A stretch of 7,613 nt of DNA from Ferrimicrobium sp. (lineage in GTDB: Bacteria; Actinomycetota; Acidimicrobiia; Acidimicrobiales; Acidimicrobiaceae): assembly GCA_027365375.1 (NCBI GenBank), contig DAHXNM010000069.1:1-7613 (forward strand), given 5' to 3'. Below the pieces are notes generated by a model, which was given only the letters and a program-made list of their open reading frames with translations, was not told the DNA's origin and made no database searches. Positions 1 to 6,426 of the stretch are shown one piece after another. Made by a program: the position numbers and the translations under genes. Positions within the stretch are counted from its first letter, which is position 1. The number at the start of each line of letters is the position of its first letter.

Positions 1-1
1 G

Positions 2-535
2 GACACGGTCTGTCCCCTGCACGCTAGCTGGCAGTCGACCGTGGCTGCCGTACGCCAACAACTTGGCACTATTACGCTGGCCGCTATCGCCGAGGAGGAC
101 CTACGACTTGAAGGCGCTCACGAACATCCGATAGATAGCCATCGATCGTTCCACCGCATCGAGGCTGAGGACTCTAGCTACGTTGAACTACCACTAGCAG
201 AGGTTGAACAGCTACTCGGTCGTCTCCACGATCAACAGCTGATCGAAGAGTTGCGTGACCCTATCAACAGTATCGAGGCTCTACAAACCACCAACCTCGC
301 GATGGCCTACCTACTCGACGGCGGTCGAAGGCTCATCCTTGAGCTCATCGATTCAGACGAACAGAGCATCCGTCTCGAGCTAGACCTCAAACCGATCGCT
401 ATCGACCCCAAACGAGTTGAGCTCAGGGGACATGCAAAGATTCGTAGTAGCATACCGGCCGACTCCGATCCTCTGGTACGAATCGTCCTCAACAAGACCG
501 CACGCCTGTTGGAGGGACTCGCAAACACACGTTAG
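2..535 (+). CDS. 3' part of a possible Rrf2-family regulator with a long C-terminal extension
   Basis: The reading frame is open from base 2 to the TAG at 533-535. A GTG at 41 could serve as a start, but no Shine-Dalgarno sequence precedes it and the codons before it remain open, so the true start probably lies left of the window. The first visible residues (DTVCPLHASWQSTVAAV, then a TLAAIAEED stretch) resemble the end of Rrf2-family regulators of the IscR/NsrR/RsrR group. There a CPLHxxW motif carries the last iron-sulfur cysteine and is followed by a 'TLAD(L/I)' segment. In ordinary family members the protein ends soon after this point. Here about 140 residues follow: an acidic, helical middle part and a beta-rich segment around RRLILELIDSDEQSIRLELD, ending in NKTARLLEGLANTR. 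I do not recognise this extension. The winged-helix DNA-binding half would lie outside the window, so the family call is tentative. The photolyase gene starts 46 bases downstream on the same strand and may be cotranscribed. Confidence 0.5.
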   Translation, partial: DTVCPLHASWQSTVAAVRQQLGTITLAAIAEEDLRLEGAHEHPIDSHRSFHRIEAEDSSYVELPLAEVEQLLGRLHDQQLIEELRDPINSIEALQTTNLAMAYLLDGGRRLILELIDSDEQSIRLELDLKPIAIDPKRVELRGHAKIRSSIPADSDPLVRIVLNKTARLLEGLANTR

Positions 536-581
536 CCACCTCAAGGAAAGATTTCGTTGGCTTTGGCGTTGGCCCTTAGGT

Positions 582-1952
582 ATGACTTATGCACTCTGGC
601 TCCGCGGAGACCTTCGGCTCACAGACCACGCTGGTTTCGCGAAGTTAGCAAAGCTCGCGGCACCCCCGGTCGCGTTTTTCAACCTAGACCCTGGACTCAG
701 ACGCTCACTAACTCCGCACAAGCGCGAGTATCTGATGGCAGCACTCGCCGATCTCGACGCCCAGCTTGAAAATCAGTTGACCTTGTTCACCCTAGATCCA
801 GTGGCTCAACTCCCTCCTCTCCTGGCCTCGCAAGGGATCACCACCGTCTACACGCATGCATCGGTGGGTCCAGGGATTCGCCGAAGACTCAATGCAACCA
901 GCAAAGCCCTTGGGGACTTCGGTATTGTCCTTGAACCTCTTGACACTCCCTATCTAGTTCCACCGGGAACTCTTAGCACAAAGGGCTCAGCGCCGAACTC
1001 AAATAACCTGGGTTATCGGGTCTACACTCCTTTTTCCCGGGCCTGGCGCCCACTCGCGCTCACGACACGGCCAATCGAAACCCCATCTTCGCTACGCCTA
1101 CAGTGTATTGCTCGCGACTTTGAACCAGAGGCGGAGGTTGGTCGCGGAGGCGAGAGCGTCGCTCACGCCGACCTCGCACGCTTTGTCGACGACCGAAGAT
1201 CACGCTATCGGGCTGAGCGCGATCTCCCAAGTCGTCAAGCCACCTCTGGTCTGAGCACCCATCTACACTTTGGAACCCTACATCCACGCACGATCATCGC
1301 ATCGATCGGTCCAGACGATGAGAAGTTTCTATCCGAGCTCGCATGGCGCGACTTCTACGCTGACGTTCTCTATCGGAATCCAGACGCCGTCGACAACGAG
1401 CTTGATATCCGCTTCCGGTCGATCCAGTGGCGACCAGCTAGCGACAATCCTGATCTTCTCGGCGCCTGGCAACTCGGACGTACGGGATATCCGATCGTCG
1501 ACGCTGGGATGCGCGAGTTAAGAGAAACCCACCTCATGCACAATCGAGTACGCATGATCACCGCCTCTTTCTTGGTCAAGGATCTTCACTTCGATTGGCG
1601 TATCGGGGCACGATACTTCGAGGAACAACTGCTCGACGGGGACCTCGCCTCAAATCGGATGAACTGGCAATGGGTCGCCGGGACCGGAACCGACGCCGCA
1701 CCCTACTTCCGGATCTTCAACCCGACAATACAGTCGAAGAAATTCGATCCCGATGGCAGCTACATAAAGCAGTGGATCCCTGAGCTCGCGTCGCTGCCCA
1801 GTGACAAGATCCATGCACCCTCAGATCATCTAGACCCAACCACGCTTGGTTACGTCGCACCTATCGTCGACCATCGCGTGGAGCGTCTGGACGCGCTAGC
1901 TCGCTACGCCAATGCCAAGGACAATTCGGTTATCAATCCAAATGATGACTGA
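582..1952 (+). CDS. phr: Class I deoxyribodipyrimidine photolyase (cryptochrome/photolyase family)
   Basis: This 456-residue cytosolic flavoprotein is expected to use FADH- and blue light to split UV-induced cyclobutane pyrimidine dimers. The length is normal for class I enzymes. The N-terminal alpha/beta antenna domain begins ALWLRGDLRLTDH (residues 4-16). The FAD domain contains TSGLSTHLHFG (221-231), ELAWRDFY (252-259), GRTGYPIVDAGMREL (299-313), MHNRVRMITASFLVKDL (319-335) and NWQWVAGTGTDAAPYFRIFN (361-380). The electron-transfer tryptophans of E. coli PhrB (W382, W359, W306) align with W362, W339 and W283, and the FAD-contacting N378 aligns with N358. One oddity is that E. coli W338, in GWMHNR, is Leu318 here (HLMHNR). 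The ATG at 582 was chosen because family proteins begin at this point; the frame stays open upstream to 417 but overlaps the preceding gene there. No good Shine-Dalgarno sequence is visible, since the TTAGGT directly before ATG is too close. A CPD photolyase is more likely than a (6-4) enzyme or a cryptochrome, but substrate cannot be proven from sequence. Confidence 0.93.
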   Translation: MTYALWLRGDLRLTDHAGFAKLAKLAAPPVAFFNLDPGLRRSLTPHKREYLMAALADLDAQLENQLTLFTLDPVAQLPPLLASQGITTVYTHASVGPGIRRRLNATSKALGDFGIVLEPLDTPYLVPPGTLSTKGSAPNSNNLGYRVYTPFSRAWRPLALTTRPIETPSSLRLQCIARDFEPEAEVGRGGESVAHADLARFVDDRRSRYRAERDLPSRQATSGLSTHLHFGTLHPRTIIASIGPDDEKFLSELAWRDFYADVLYRNPDAVDNELDIRFRSIQWRPASDNPDLLGAWQLGRTGYPIVDAGMRELRETHLMHNRVRMITASFLVKDLHFDWRIGARYFEEQLLDGDLASNRMNWQWVAGTGTDAAPYFRIFNPTIQSKKFDPDGSYIKQWIPELASLPSDKIHAPSDHLDPTTLGYVAPIVDHRVERLDALARYANAKDNSVINPNDD

Positions 1953-2130
1953 ACCCGCCAGAGAACCATCTCTCCTCCCCCAGATGTGAACCAAGCCTGA
2001 ACTGCTGATAGGCCAAGGTCCATGGCAACCGCTGTCCCATCTACCAGCAAGAGCACTCGCAACGATCCATCTATGCTCTCCGCCTGGAGATGACGGATCT
2101 TGCCATAGGTTACTCTCGGCCCTCGGTATC

Positions 2131-2147
2131 GCAGCTAGCGCAGCTGC
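2131..2147. repeat. Perfect 6-bp inverted repeat, 5-base loop
   Basis: GCAGCT (2131-2136) and AGCTGC (2142-2147) are perfect reverse complements around the loop AGCGC. The stem is GC-rich and could fold in RNA from either strand. No T-tract follows on either strand, so it does not look like a standard intrinsic terminator. It lies about 180 bases after the photolyase stop. Confidence 0.4.
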
Positions 2148-2388
2148 TCGACCTATCTACTACTCCCAAAAATGGGGAGCTCCAAGCTTACTGAGGGGCC
2201 CGATTTAGAAGGACCTCATAGCCCATAAGCGTTGCTCCCGCCAACCATCAGACCTCTTGCTGATAACTGGACTCGGTGTGACACTAGATAGCCCTTCGAC
2301 CCGGTGGCGATAGCTCGACAGCAGTGCTAGCTCAACGACGGCGTTGCCGCTTGAGTAGAGTGTTTCCAGTTTGCAGATCCGATCACCG

Positions 2389-2420
2389 TCTGCGAGTTTT
2401 GCGATCCCCTGCTTCGCAGA
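2389..2420. repeat. 7-bp inverted repeat with an 18-base spacer
   Basis: TCTGCGA (2389-2395) is the reverse complement of TCGCAGA (2414-2420). It lies about 190-220 bases beyond the holA stop in the convergent gap. The spacer contains a TTTT run (2397-2400). The site could be a hairpin or a binding site for a dimeric protein, or it may be chance. Confidence 0.3.
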
Positions 2421-2606
2421 TCTGGCGTGGCCCAACATACGCTTCTCCGCTTTAACTACTTCGGTCGCCGCTCTCACATACCGAGTTGATCAGATCGGGT
2501 CGACAGGATCAAGTTCACCGATCTAGTACAACGAGTTAAAGTGAGGCCAGGGTGACAATCTTTGAGCGCAAGCTCCCGGTGAGCACTCGTTTAAGCGTCT
2601 GTGTGC

Positions 2607-3572
2607 CTAACCAACAAATAACCGAGTCATTCTTGCAACCAGAAGTTGAAGCACCGCATCGGCATCCAACAACGATTCGCCACGCAGGTCACGGGCCGCG
2701 TCGGCAAGCCAACTCACGATCGTCACCGCTGAGTGATAGTTCAACCGCCTGGCCGCACTCAACATGTTTCGCAAGGCAAAGTCTGGTGGTTTACGGGCAC
2801 CGACCGAATCAAGAGCTGCCTTAGCCTGTTCTAAGCTCCGAACTCCCGGCGATACCAGCACGACCATGTCGAGATAGCGACGCTGGAGGACGGTAATTAG
2901 AAGCTGTGGAGCCTTCTGCGCCGCGAGAAGCCGTTCAAGGACAGCCATCGCCTTGCCCAGCTCTCCACGCTCGATAGCGTCTGTAAGAGTCCAGAGTGGA
3001 ACCTCTCGCGCCTGACCTAAGTAGGGGCGGATATCGGCGACATCGAAGCTGTCACTCCCACGTTGCAACCCTGCTAGCACCTGAGCGAGCGGATTTACTT
3101 GCGACAGATCGACACCAGCGTGTTCAGTTACCAGCGCAATCGCCTGGTTCGTCAACCGTACGCCAGCCGCAGCAAAAACAGATGCTATAAAACTCCTTCG
3201 TTCAGCCTCTTTGCCGACGGTGAGCTCGACCTTCTCGAGCACTGGATCCTTTAGTCCACTCAGCGCCTTTGGCAGCCGCTTATCGGAGCTAAATAGAACC
3301 ACGATGTGCTCGTTTGCCATGGTGGTGAAGCCTTCAGCTAGAAACGGAGCATCTTCGGCCTTCAACGCTTCGAAAGACCGGACAAGAATCCGAAAACGAC
3401 CGACAAACATTGGGGCCTGCGAGAGCATGGCGACTAGATCGCTGACCTCGTCTTCACGCAGATCAAAGACGCGCAACTCCTCATTGGCAGGGTCGAAGTT
3501 ATTCATCTCCTGAACGATACGCTCTTCGAGAACGATCGGATCGCTAGCGACAACCAGAGATAGTGTACGCAC
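2607..3572 (-). CDS. holA: DNA polymerase III subunit delta (clamp loader)
   Basis: This is the delta subunit of the replicative clamp loader. It binds and opens the beta sliding clamp and works with the tau/gamma and delta' subunits at the replication fork. The 321-residue length fits the family (about 320-340). Family-like stretches include an N-terminal RecA-like portion with ELRVFDLRED (32-41) and a segment beginning LSQAPMFVGRFRILVRSFEA (50-69), which corresponds to the 'lp(l)FgdrRlVvv' region that contacts the clamp. The typical C-terminal collar domain contains PLWTLTDAIERGELGKAM and QLLITVLQRRYLDM. No Walker motif is seen, as expected for delta. The GTG start at 3572 lies 6 bases after the stop of the folP2-like gene, so the two are probably cotranscribed and perhaps translationally coupled. 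No strong Shine-Dalgarno sequence precedes it (only GAGACC). The gene ends at TAG 2607-2609 with no obvious terminator. It is the third and last gene of the minus-strand operon. Confidence 0.9.
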   Translation of the reverse strand: MRTLSLVVASDPIVLEERIVQEMNNFDPANEELRVFDLREDEVSDLVAMLSQAPMFVGRFRILVRSFEALKAEDAPFLAEGFTTMANEHIVVLFSSDKRLPKALSGLKDPVLEKVELTVGKEAERRSFIASVFAAAGVRLTNQAIALVTEHAGVDLSQVNPLAQVLAGLQRGSDSFDVADIRPYLGQAREVPLWTLTDAIERGELGKAMAVLERLLAAQKAPQLLITVLQRRYLDMVVLVSPGVRSLEQAKAALDSVGARKPPDFALRNMLSAARRLNYHSAVTIVSWLADAARDLRGESLLDADAVLQLLVARMTRLFVG

Positions 3573-3578
3573 TAGTTG

Positions 3579-4445
3579 TTAGGTCTCTTGCGTCGGTGCA
3601 AAACGGTCAACGACACCATCGTTATCGCGCAGTGCAGCGATCGTATCCAGTGCCTTGACAGTACCAAGAACGTCATGTACTCGGAAGATCACTGCGCCCT
3701 GCATCATGGCAAAACTAGCTGCAGCGATCGATGCCAAACGCCGCTCGGTGATATCTAGCCCCAGCGTCTCGCCGATAAATCCCTTGTTGGAGGCGGAGAT
3801 CAACACTGGATAACCAGTATCTACAAGGTTCTTGGTCGAGTTCAAGAGTAGCAGCGACTGAGCCGTGGTCTTGCCGAGATCGAAACCAGCGTCGATGACC
3901 ACTGATCGAGGATCGACTCCATCCTCAATCGCTCTATCTACGCGTTGGAGCAGAAAGTCACGAACATCGGCGACGAGGTCGTCATAGACAGGATTCGGGT
4001 CAGGGACACGCGGCTGTAGACGAATATGGGTAGCAACCACTGCAGCACCGTGGCGAGCTGCAACCTTGGTGTAGTGTAGATCACCGAACCCGGAGATATC
4101 GTTACCCAGATGTGCTCCTGCAGCTAGTACCGCATCCAGGACCTCCGACCTCCAGGTATCGACCGATATGGCTACGTCGAGACGAGTTGCGACGGCCTCA
4201 ACGGCCGGCACTACCCGATCGAGCTCCGCCGATAACGTGACCTCATCACCTGGGCCAGCCTTAACACCACCAATGTCTAGGATATCCGCACCTGCAGCCA
4301 CGAGTTCGTCCGCCTTCTCCAGGAAACGATCAAAATCAAAATAGGCGCCCTTGTCGTAGAACGAATCGGTGGTCCTGTTCAAGATGCCCATAACGATTGG
4401 TTTGGCGAGATCGATGGAACGACCCTTGAGGCGTAGTTCGTGCAA
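3579..4445 (-). CDS. FolP2-type dihydropteroate synthase homologue
   Basis: This 288-residue TIM-barrel protein of the pterin-binding (DHPS) family has the signatures of the actinobacterial FolP2 branch (M. tuberculosis Rv1207) rather than of FolP1. Loop 1 reads MGILNRTTDSFYDKG (19-33), and DIGGVKAGPG (57-66) replaces the canonical D(I/V)GGESTRPG. SVDTW (94-98), GNDISG (114-119), DAGFDLGK (185-192), SNKGFIGE (219-226) and RVHDV (255-259) follow. D96, N115, D185, K221, R255 and H257, which contact the pterin or substrate in E. coli DHPS, are all kept. The loop-2 ESTR residues and the Arg of the canonical SRK motif (Asn220 here) are lost. Mycobacterial FolP2 proteins have been reported to lack DHPS activity, so a role in folate synthesis should not be assumed, and the symbol folP is withheld. 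TTG at 4445 is the likely start: TAAGG at the end of the preceding gene gives a Shine-Dalgarno sequence 7 bases before it. The gene sits 9 bases after the trx-like gene and 6 bases before holA. Confidence 0.85.
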   Translation of the reverse strand: MHELRLKGRSIDLAKPIVMGILNRTTDSFYDKGAYFDFDRFLEKADELVAAGADILDIGGVKAGPGDEVTLSAELDRVVPAVEAVATRLDVAISVDTWRSEVLDAVLAAGAHLGNDISGFGDLHYTKVAARHGAAVVATHIRLQPRVPDPNPVYDDLVADVRDFLLQRVDRAIEDGVDPRSVVIDAGFDLGKTTAQSLLLLNSTKNLVDTGYPVLISASNKGFIGETLGLDITERRLASIAAASFAMMQGAVIFRVHDVLGTVKALDTIAALRDNDGVVDRFAPTQET

Positions 4446-4454
4446 AACGGTACC

Positions 4455-5162
4455 TTAAAAAAGCCGAGAGCTAAAACTGCGCCGATACTGATTGATACGC
4501 GGGTCGTCGTCAGGAAGCAGGTTGAGCAAGTCGAGGAAGCGTTGGCGGGCAGCCTCGTCGGCCTTGACGGACTCAAGGAGTTCATCGAGCTCTCTGGTGA
4601 TCTCATCATCGCCGAGCCCAGCGTCGCCCTCTTTAGCGAGTCGTATTCTCGCCTTTAACTTGGCCACCTCTGCAGTCTCTGGAAATCGAGCGAGAATTCC
4701 CTCTGCCTCATCGAGCTCACCACGATCAGCCAGAAGCTTGGCGAGCAGGAAGCCGGCGACTTCGTTGGCCGGCTCGAGTTCTAGTGCCTGTCGGAGAGCG
4801 GGTTCGTTCCCCTCCTCGATCAAGACATCAACCACCGTCTTGGCTGGAGCGAGTTTAGCGACAAACTCGCGAACCGACGACTCCGGATAGGCACCCACAA
4901 AGCTATCGACGATCTTGCCGTCTTTGATAGCGAAAACGGCAGGGATGCCTTGAACTTTAAAGGCCTGGGCTGAGGCAGGGTTATCGTCGACGTTGATCTT
5001 GGCGAGCTCGACCTTGCCCTCGGTTTCAGCTATCACCTTCTCGATGATAGGACTCAAGGTCTTGCAGGGACCACACCACGGTGCCCAGAGATCTACCACT
5101 ACCGGTCGATCCTTCGAGGCCTCAATTACATCCTGTTCGAAGGTTGCATCAGTTACGTCCAT
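4455..5162 (-). CDS. Thioredoxin-TPR protein, CnoX/YbbN-like
   Basis: This cytosolic two-domain protein has 235 residues from the ATG, with no signal peptide or membrane segment. The N-terminal thioredoxin fold runs to about residue 105. It has WAPWCGPC (active-site CGPC at about 30-33) and the cis-proline loop GIPAVF (about 72-77). The C-terminal part is helical and TPR-like, with repeats around LRQALELEPANEVAGFLLAK and LDEAEGILARFP, and it closes with DDPRINQYRRSFSSRLF, a tail typical of YbbN-like proteins. In E. coli, CnoX (YbbN) protects substrates from overoxidation and hands them to chaperones but lacks CXXC. The intact CGPC here suggests active disulfide reduction. It heads a three-gene minus-strand operon. 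The start is ambiguous. The ATG at 5162 matches the usual MDVTDATF beginning and may be leaderless, with TAGAAT 8 bases upstream. A TTG at 5168 would add two residues and has a GAGGG Shine-Dalgarno sequence 8 bases before it. Confidence 0.88.
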   Translation of the reverse strand: MDVTDATFEQDVIEASKDRPVVVDLWAPWCGPCKTLSPIIEKVIAETEGKVELAKINVDDNPASAQAFKVQGIPAVFAIKDGKIVDSFVGAYPESSVREFVAKLAPAKTVVDVLIEEGNEPALRQALELEPANEVAGFLLAKLLADRGELDEAEGILARFPETAEVAKLKARIRLAKEGDAGLGDDEITRELDELLESVKADEAARQRFLDLLNLLPDDDPRINQYRRSFSSRLF

Positions 5163-5170
5163 GGCCAATA

Positions 5171-5176
5171 ATTCTA
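5171..5176 (-). promoter_or_regulatory. Candidate -10 element of the trx-folP2-holA operon
   Basis: On the minus strand the hexamer TAGAAT matches the TATAAT consensus at five of six positions and ends 8 bases before the ATG at 5162. This would place transcription start at or next to the start codon, as in the leaderless mRNAs common in actinobacteria. No good -35 element is visible 16-18 bases upstream. The competing reading is a leadered transcript using the GAGGG (5177-5181) as ribosome binding site for the TTG at 5168. Confidence 0.4.
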
Positions 5177-5230
5177 CCCTCTACTAGGCGACGATCCGAG
5201 TCCTGCCAGCAGAAGGTGTTGGCAATCGAG

Positions 5231-5236
5231 TACCAT
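5231..5236 (+). promoter_or_regulatory. Candidate -10 element of the kinase gene (leaderless)
   Basis: TACCAT fits the TANNNT pattern and ends 6 bases before the ATG at 5243. There is no convincing Shine-Dalgarno sequence between it and the start. The spacing would put transcription start at about the start codon. No clear -35 sequence is seen. It would form a divergent pair with the candidate operon promoter at 5171-5176. Confidence 0.3.
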
Positions 5237-5242
5237 AAGACG

Positions 5243-6262
5243 ATGGCCGAATATGATCGCCTCCTCTCGCCCGAGGCACACGACGTTATTCGAGATCTCG
5301 CCCACCTCTCCGGCGATCTTCGGATCGAACTCTGTCCTGGTGGTCGCTCAAACCTGACCTATCGAATCGAGGATGCCGAAGGCCACTCGGTCATCCTGCG
5401 TCGACCTCCTCAAGGCATGGTCTTACCAACGGCCCACGACATGGCGCGAGAGTTTCGGTTCCTCTCAGCCCTCTCTCCAGTCGGCTTTCCAGTCCCCTCA
5501 CCTATCGCCCTCTGTGAAGACCTCTCGATTCTCGGCGCACCCTTCTACCTCATGGATGAGGCCAAGGGCCTGATCCTACGTGACCAGAAGGCAGCCAAAG
5601 ATCTCTCCGTTGAGACACGATCCAAAATAGGGCCCAACCTCATCACCACCCTTGCCCAACTCCACTCCTATGATCAAAGCAAGATTGGGCTCACAGGAGG
5701 GGCTGACCCTTTTGGATATCTTGCCCGCCAGCTTGATCGGTGGCTAGCACAAATTGCGACCGTCAACACCTTCTCGACCGCTCTAATCGAAACGGTCACC
5801 CGTGTTGGTGCCGCCCTCCGCAACCGCATGCCAATCACAGATAGGATCGGTGTGGTACACGGCGACTACCGACTCGACAACGTAGTTGTCTCCGCAGATG
5901 GAGAGGTGGTCGCCGTTTTGGACTGGGAGATCGCCTCCGTCGGCGACACACTGGCAGACATCGGCATGCTCGGTGTCTACTGGATGGAAGCCGACGACAA
6001 CAGGTCACACGTCATAAATGGCACCACCAAATTGGAGGGTTTTGCCTCCCGTGCAGAGCTGTACGAACTCTATGGGTCGCTTCGACAGATAGATCCAGCC
6101 CAGATCCTCTATTATCAGCACTTCGGCAGCTGGAAACTTGCCTGCATCCTTATCGGCGTTGTCGAGCGCTACCGCAAAGGCGCATCAGGTGGTGACACCT
6201 CCAGCATCGACGACTATCCGGCGCTCATCGACGAGCTCCTCGAAGCCGCCGATCCGCATTAA
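5243..6262 (+). CDS. APH-family phosphotransferase (ACAD10/11-type kinase-like protein)
   Basis: This 339-residue cytosolic protein has the aminoglycoside phosphotransferase/choline kinase fold. The nucleotide loop GGRSNLTYRI lies at 33-42, the beta-3 basic residue is in ILRRPP (51-56), and a helix-C-like glutamate is in AREFRFL (68-74). The catalytic Brenner motif VVHGDYRLDNVV (204-215) has D208 and N213, and the metal-binding VLDWEIASVGDTLADIG (225-241) has D227. This combination, especially DWE(I/M)A..GDPLAD-like spacing, is typical of the 'phosphotransferase family protein' group related to the N-terminal kinase of human ACAD10/ACAD11 and to bacterial LvaA, which act on hydroxyacyl-CoA compounds. 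It is not typical of antibiotic-resistance enzymes. The substrate here is not known. The ATG at 5243 was chosen because family homology begins there; the frame continues upstream to 5081 but overlaps the divergent gene antisense. No acyl-CoA dehydrogenase gene is adjacent. It converges on the 290-residue orphan with a 164-base gap. Confidence 0.85.
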   Translation: MAEYDRLLSPEAHDVIRDLAHLSGDLRIELCPGGRSNLTYRIEDAEGHSVILRRPPQGMVLPTAHDMAREFRFLSALSPVGFPVPSPIALCEDLSILGAPFYLMDEAKGLILRDQKAAKDLSVETRSKIGPNLITTLAQLHSYDQSKIGLTGGADPFGYLARQLDRWLAQIATVNTFSTALIETVTRVGAALRNRMPITDRIGVVHGDYRLDNVVVSADGEVVAVLDWEIASVGDTLADIGMLGVYWMEADDNRSHVINGTTKLEGFASRAELYELYGSLRQIDPAQILYYQHFGSWKLACILIGVVERYRKGASGGDTSSIDDYPALIDELLEAADPH

Positions 6263-6414
6263 CTCCACAGAGCAACCAACAACAAGAAGCCGACCCGAGG
6301 CAGACAGCTATAGATCAACCAGCACTCAAGAGCGACCAGATAACGCCCAAGGATCCCATCCGATGGAGGTGAGCTCGAAGCTGCTACCAGCGCGTTAGCC
6401 CAGCATCGACCAAT

Positions 6415-6426
6415 TAGGTCAACCTA
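6415..6426. repeat. Palindrome TAGGT-N2-ACCTA, copy 1
   Basis: TAGGT (6415-6419), the spacer CA and ACCTA (6422-6426) form a 12-bp palindrome just outside the stop codon of the 290-residue orphan (6427-6429), in the convergent gap with the kinase gene. The same ten bases occur again at 7392-7403. The 2-base spacer makes an RNA hairpin unlikely and a dimeric DNA-binding site more plausible. No regulator is identified. Confidence 0.4.

Larger units (their letters stand above)
1953..2606. other. 654-bp intergenic region between convergent genes
   Basis: The region lies between the 3' ends of the photolyase gene (+) and holA (-). Stop codons are frequent on both strands. The only sizeable open frame is 2205-2477 on the minus strand (90 codons, GTG start, no Shine-Dalgarno sequence, no recognised motif), which I do not call a gene. 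I found no tRNA-like T-loop, transposase fragment or clear intrinsic terminator with a T-tract. Several inverted repeats are present, at 2131-2147, 2163-2179 and 2389-2420. The length is unusual for a convergent junction in a compact genome. It may hold a decayed gene or a small RNA, but neither can be shown from the sequence. Confidence 0.6.

Noticed and set aside
417..581. Upstream extension of the photolyase frame
   Set aside because: It overlaps the preceding gene in another frame, and photolyase homology starts only at the ATG at 582.
557..769. TTG-started plus frame preceded by AAGGAAAG
   Set aside because: It overlaps the photolyase gene out of frame and its translation has no protein-like motif.
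1957..1974. AGAGA-ACCA-TCTCT hairpin just after the photolyase stop as a terminator
   Set aside because: The stem is only 5 bp, is A/G-rich on one arm and is not followed by a T-tract.
2032..2103. Small plus-strand frame starting ATGGCAACC
   Set aside because: It has about 23 codons, a poorly spaced AAGG before it and no motif, so there is no support for a real gene.
2163..2179. CTCCC-(N7)-GGGAG hairpin as a terminator for either convergent gene
   Set aside because: The stem is short, the A/T run lies in the loop rather than after the stem, and it is far from both stop codons.
2205..2477. 90-codon minus-strand open frame in the convergent gap
   Set aside because: It has a GTG start without a Shine-Dalgarno sequence, an in-frame stop just upstream and no recognisable motif. 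It is best treated as chance or as a remnant.
4492..4890. 132-codon plus-strand frame opposite the thioredoxin-TPR gene
   Set aside because: Its Ser/Arg-rich low-complexity translation is the antisense shadow of the real coding frame.
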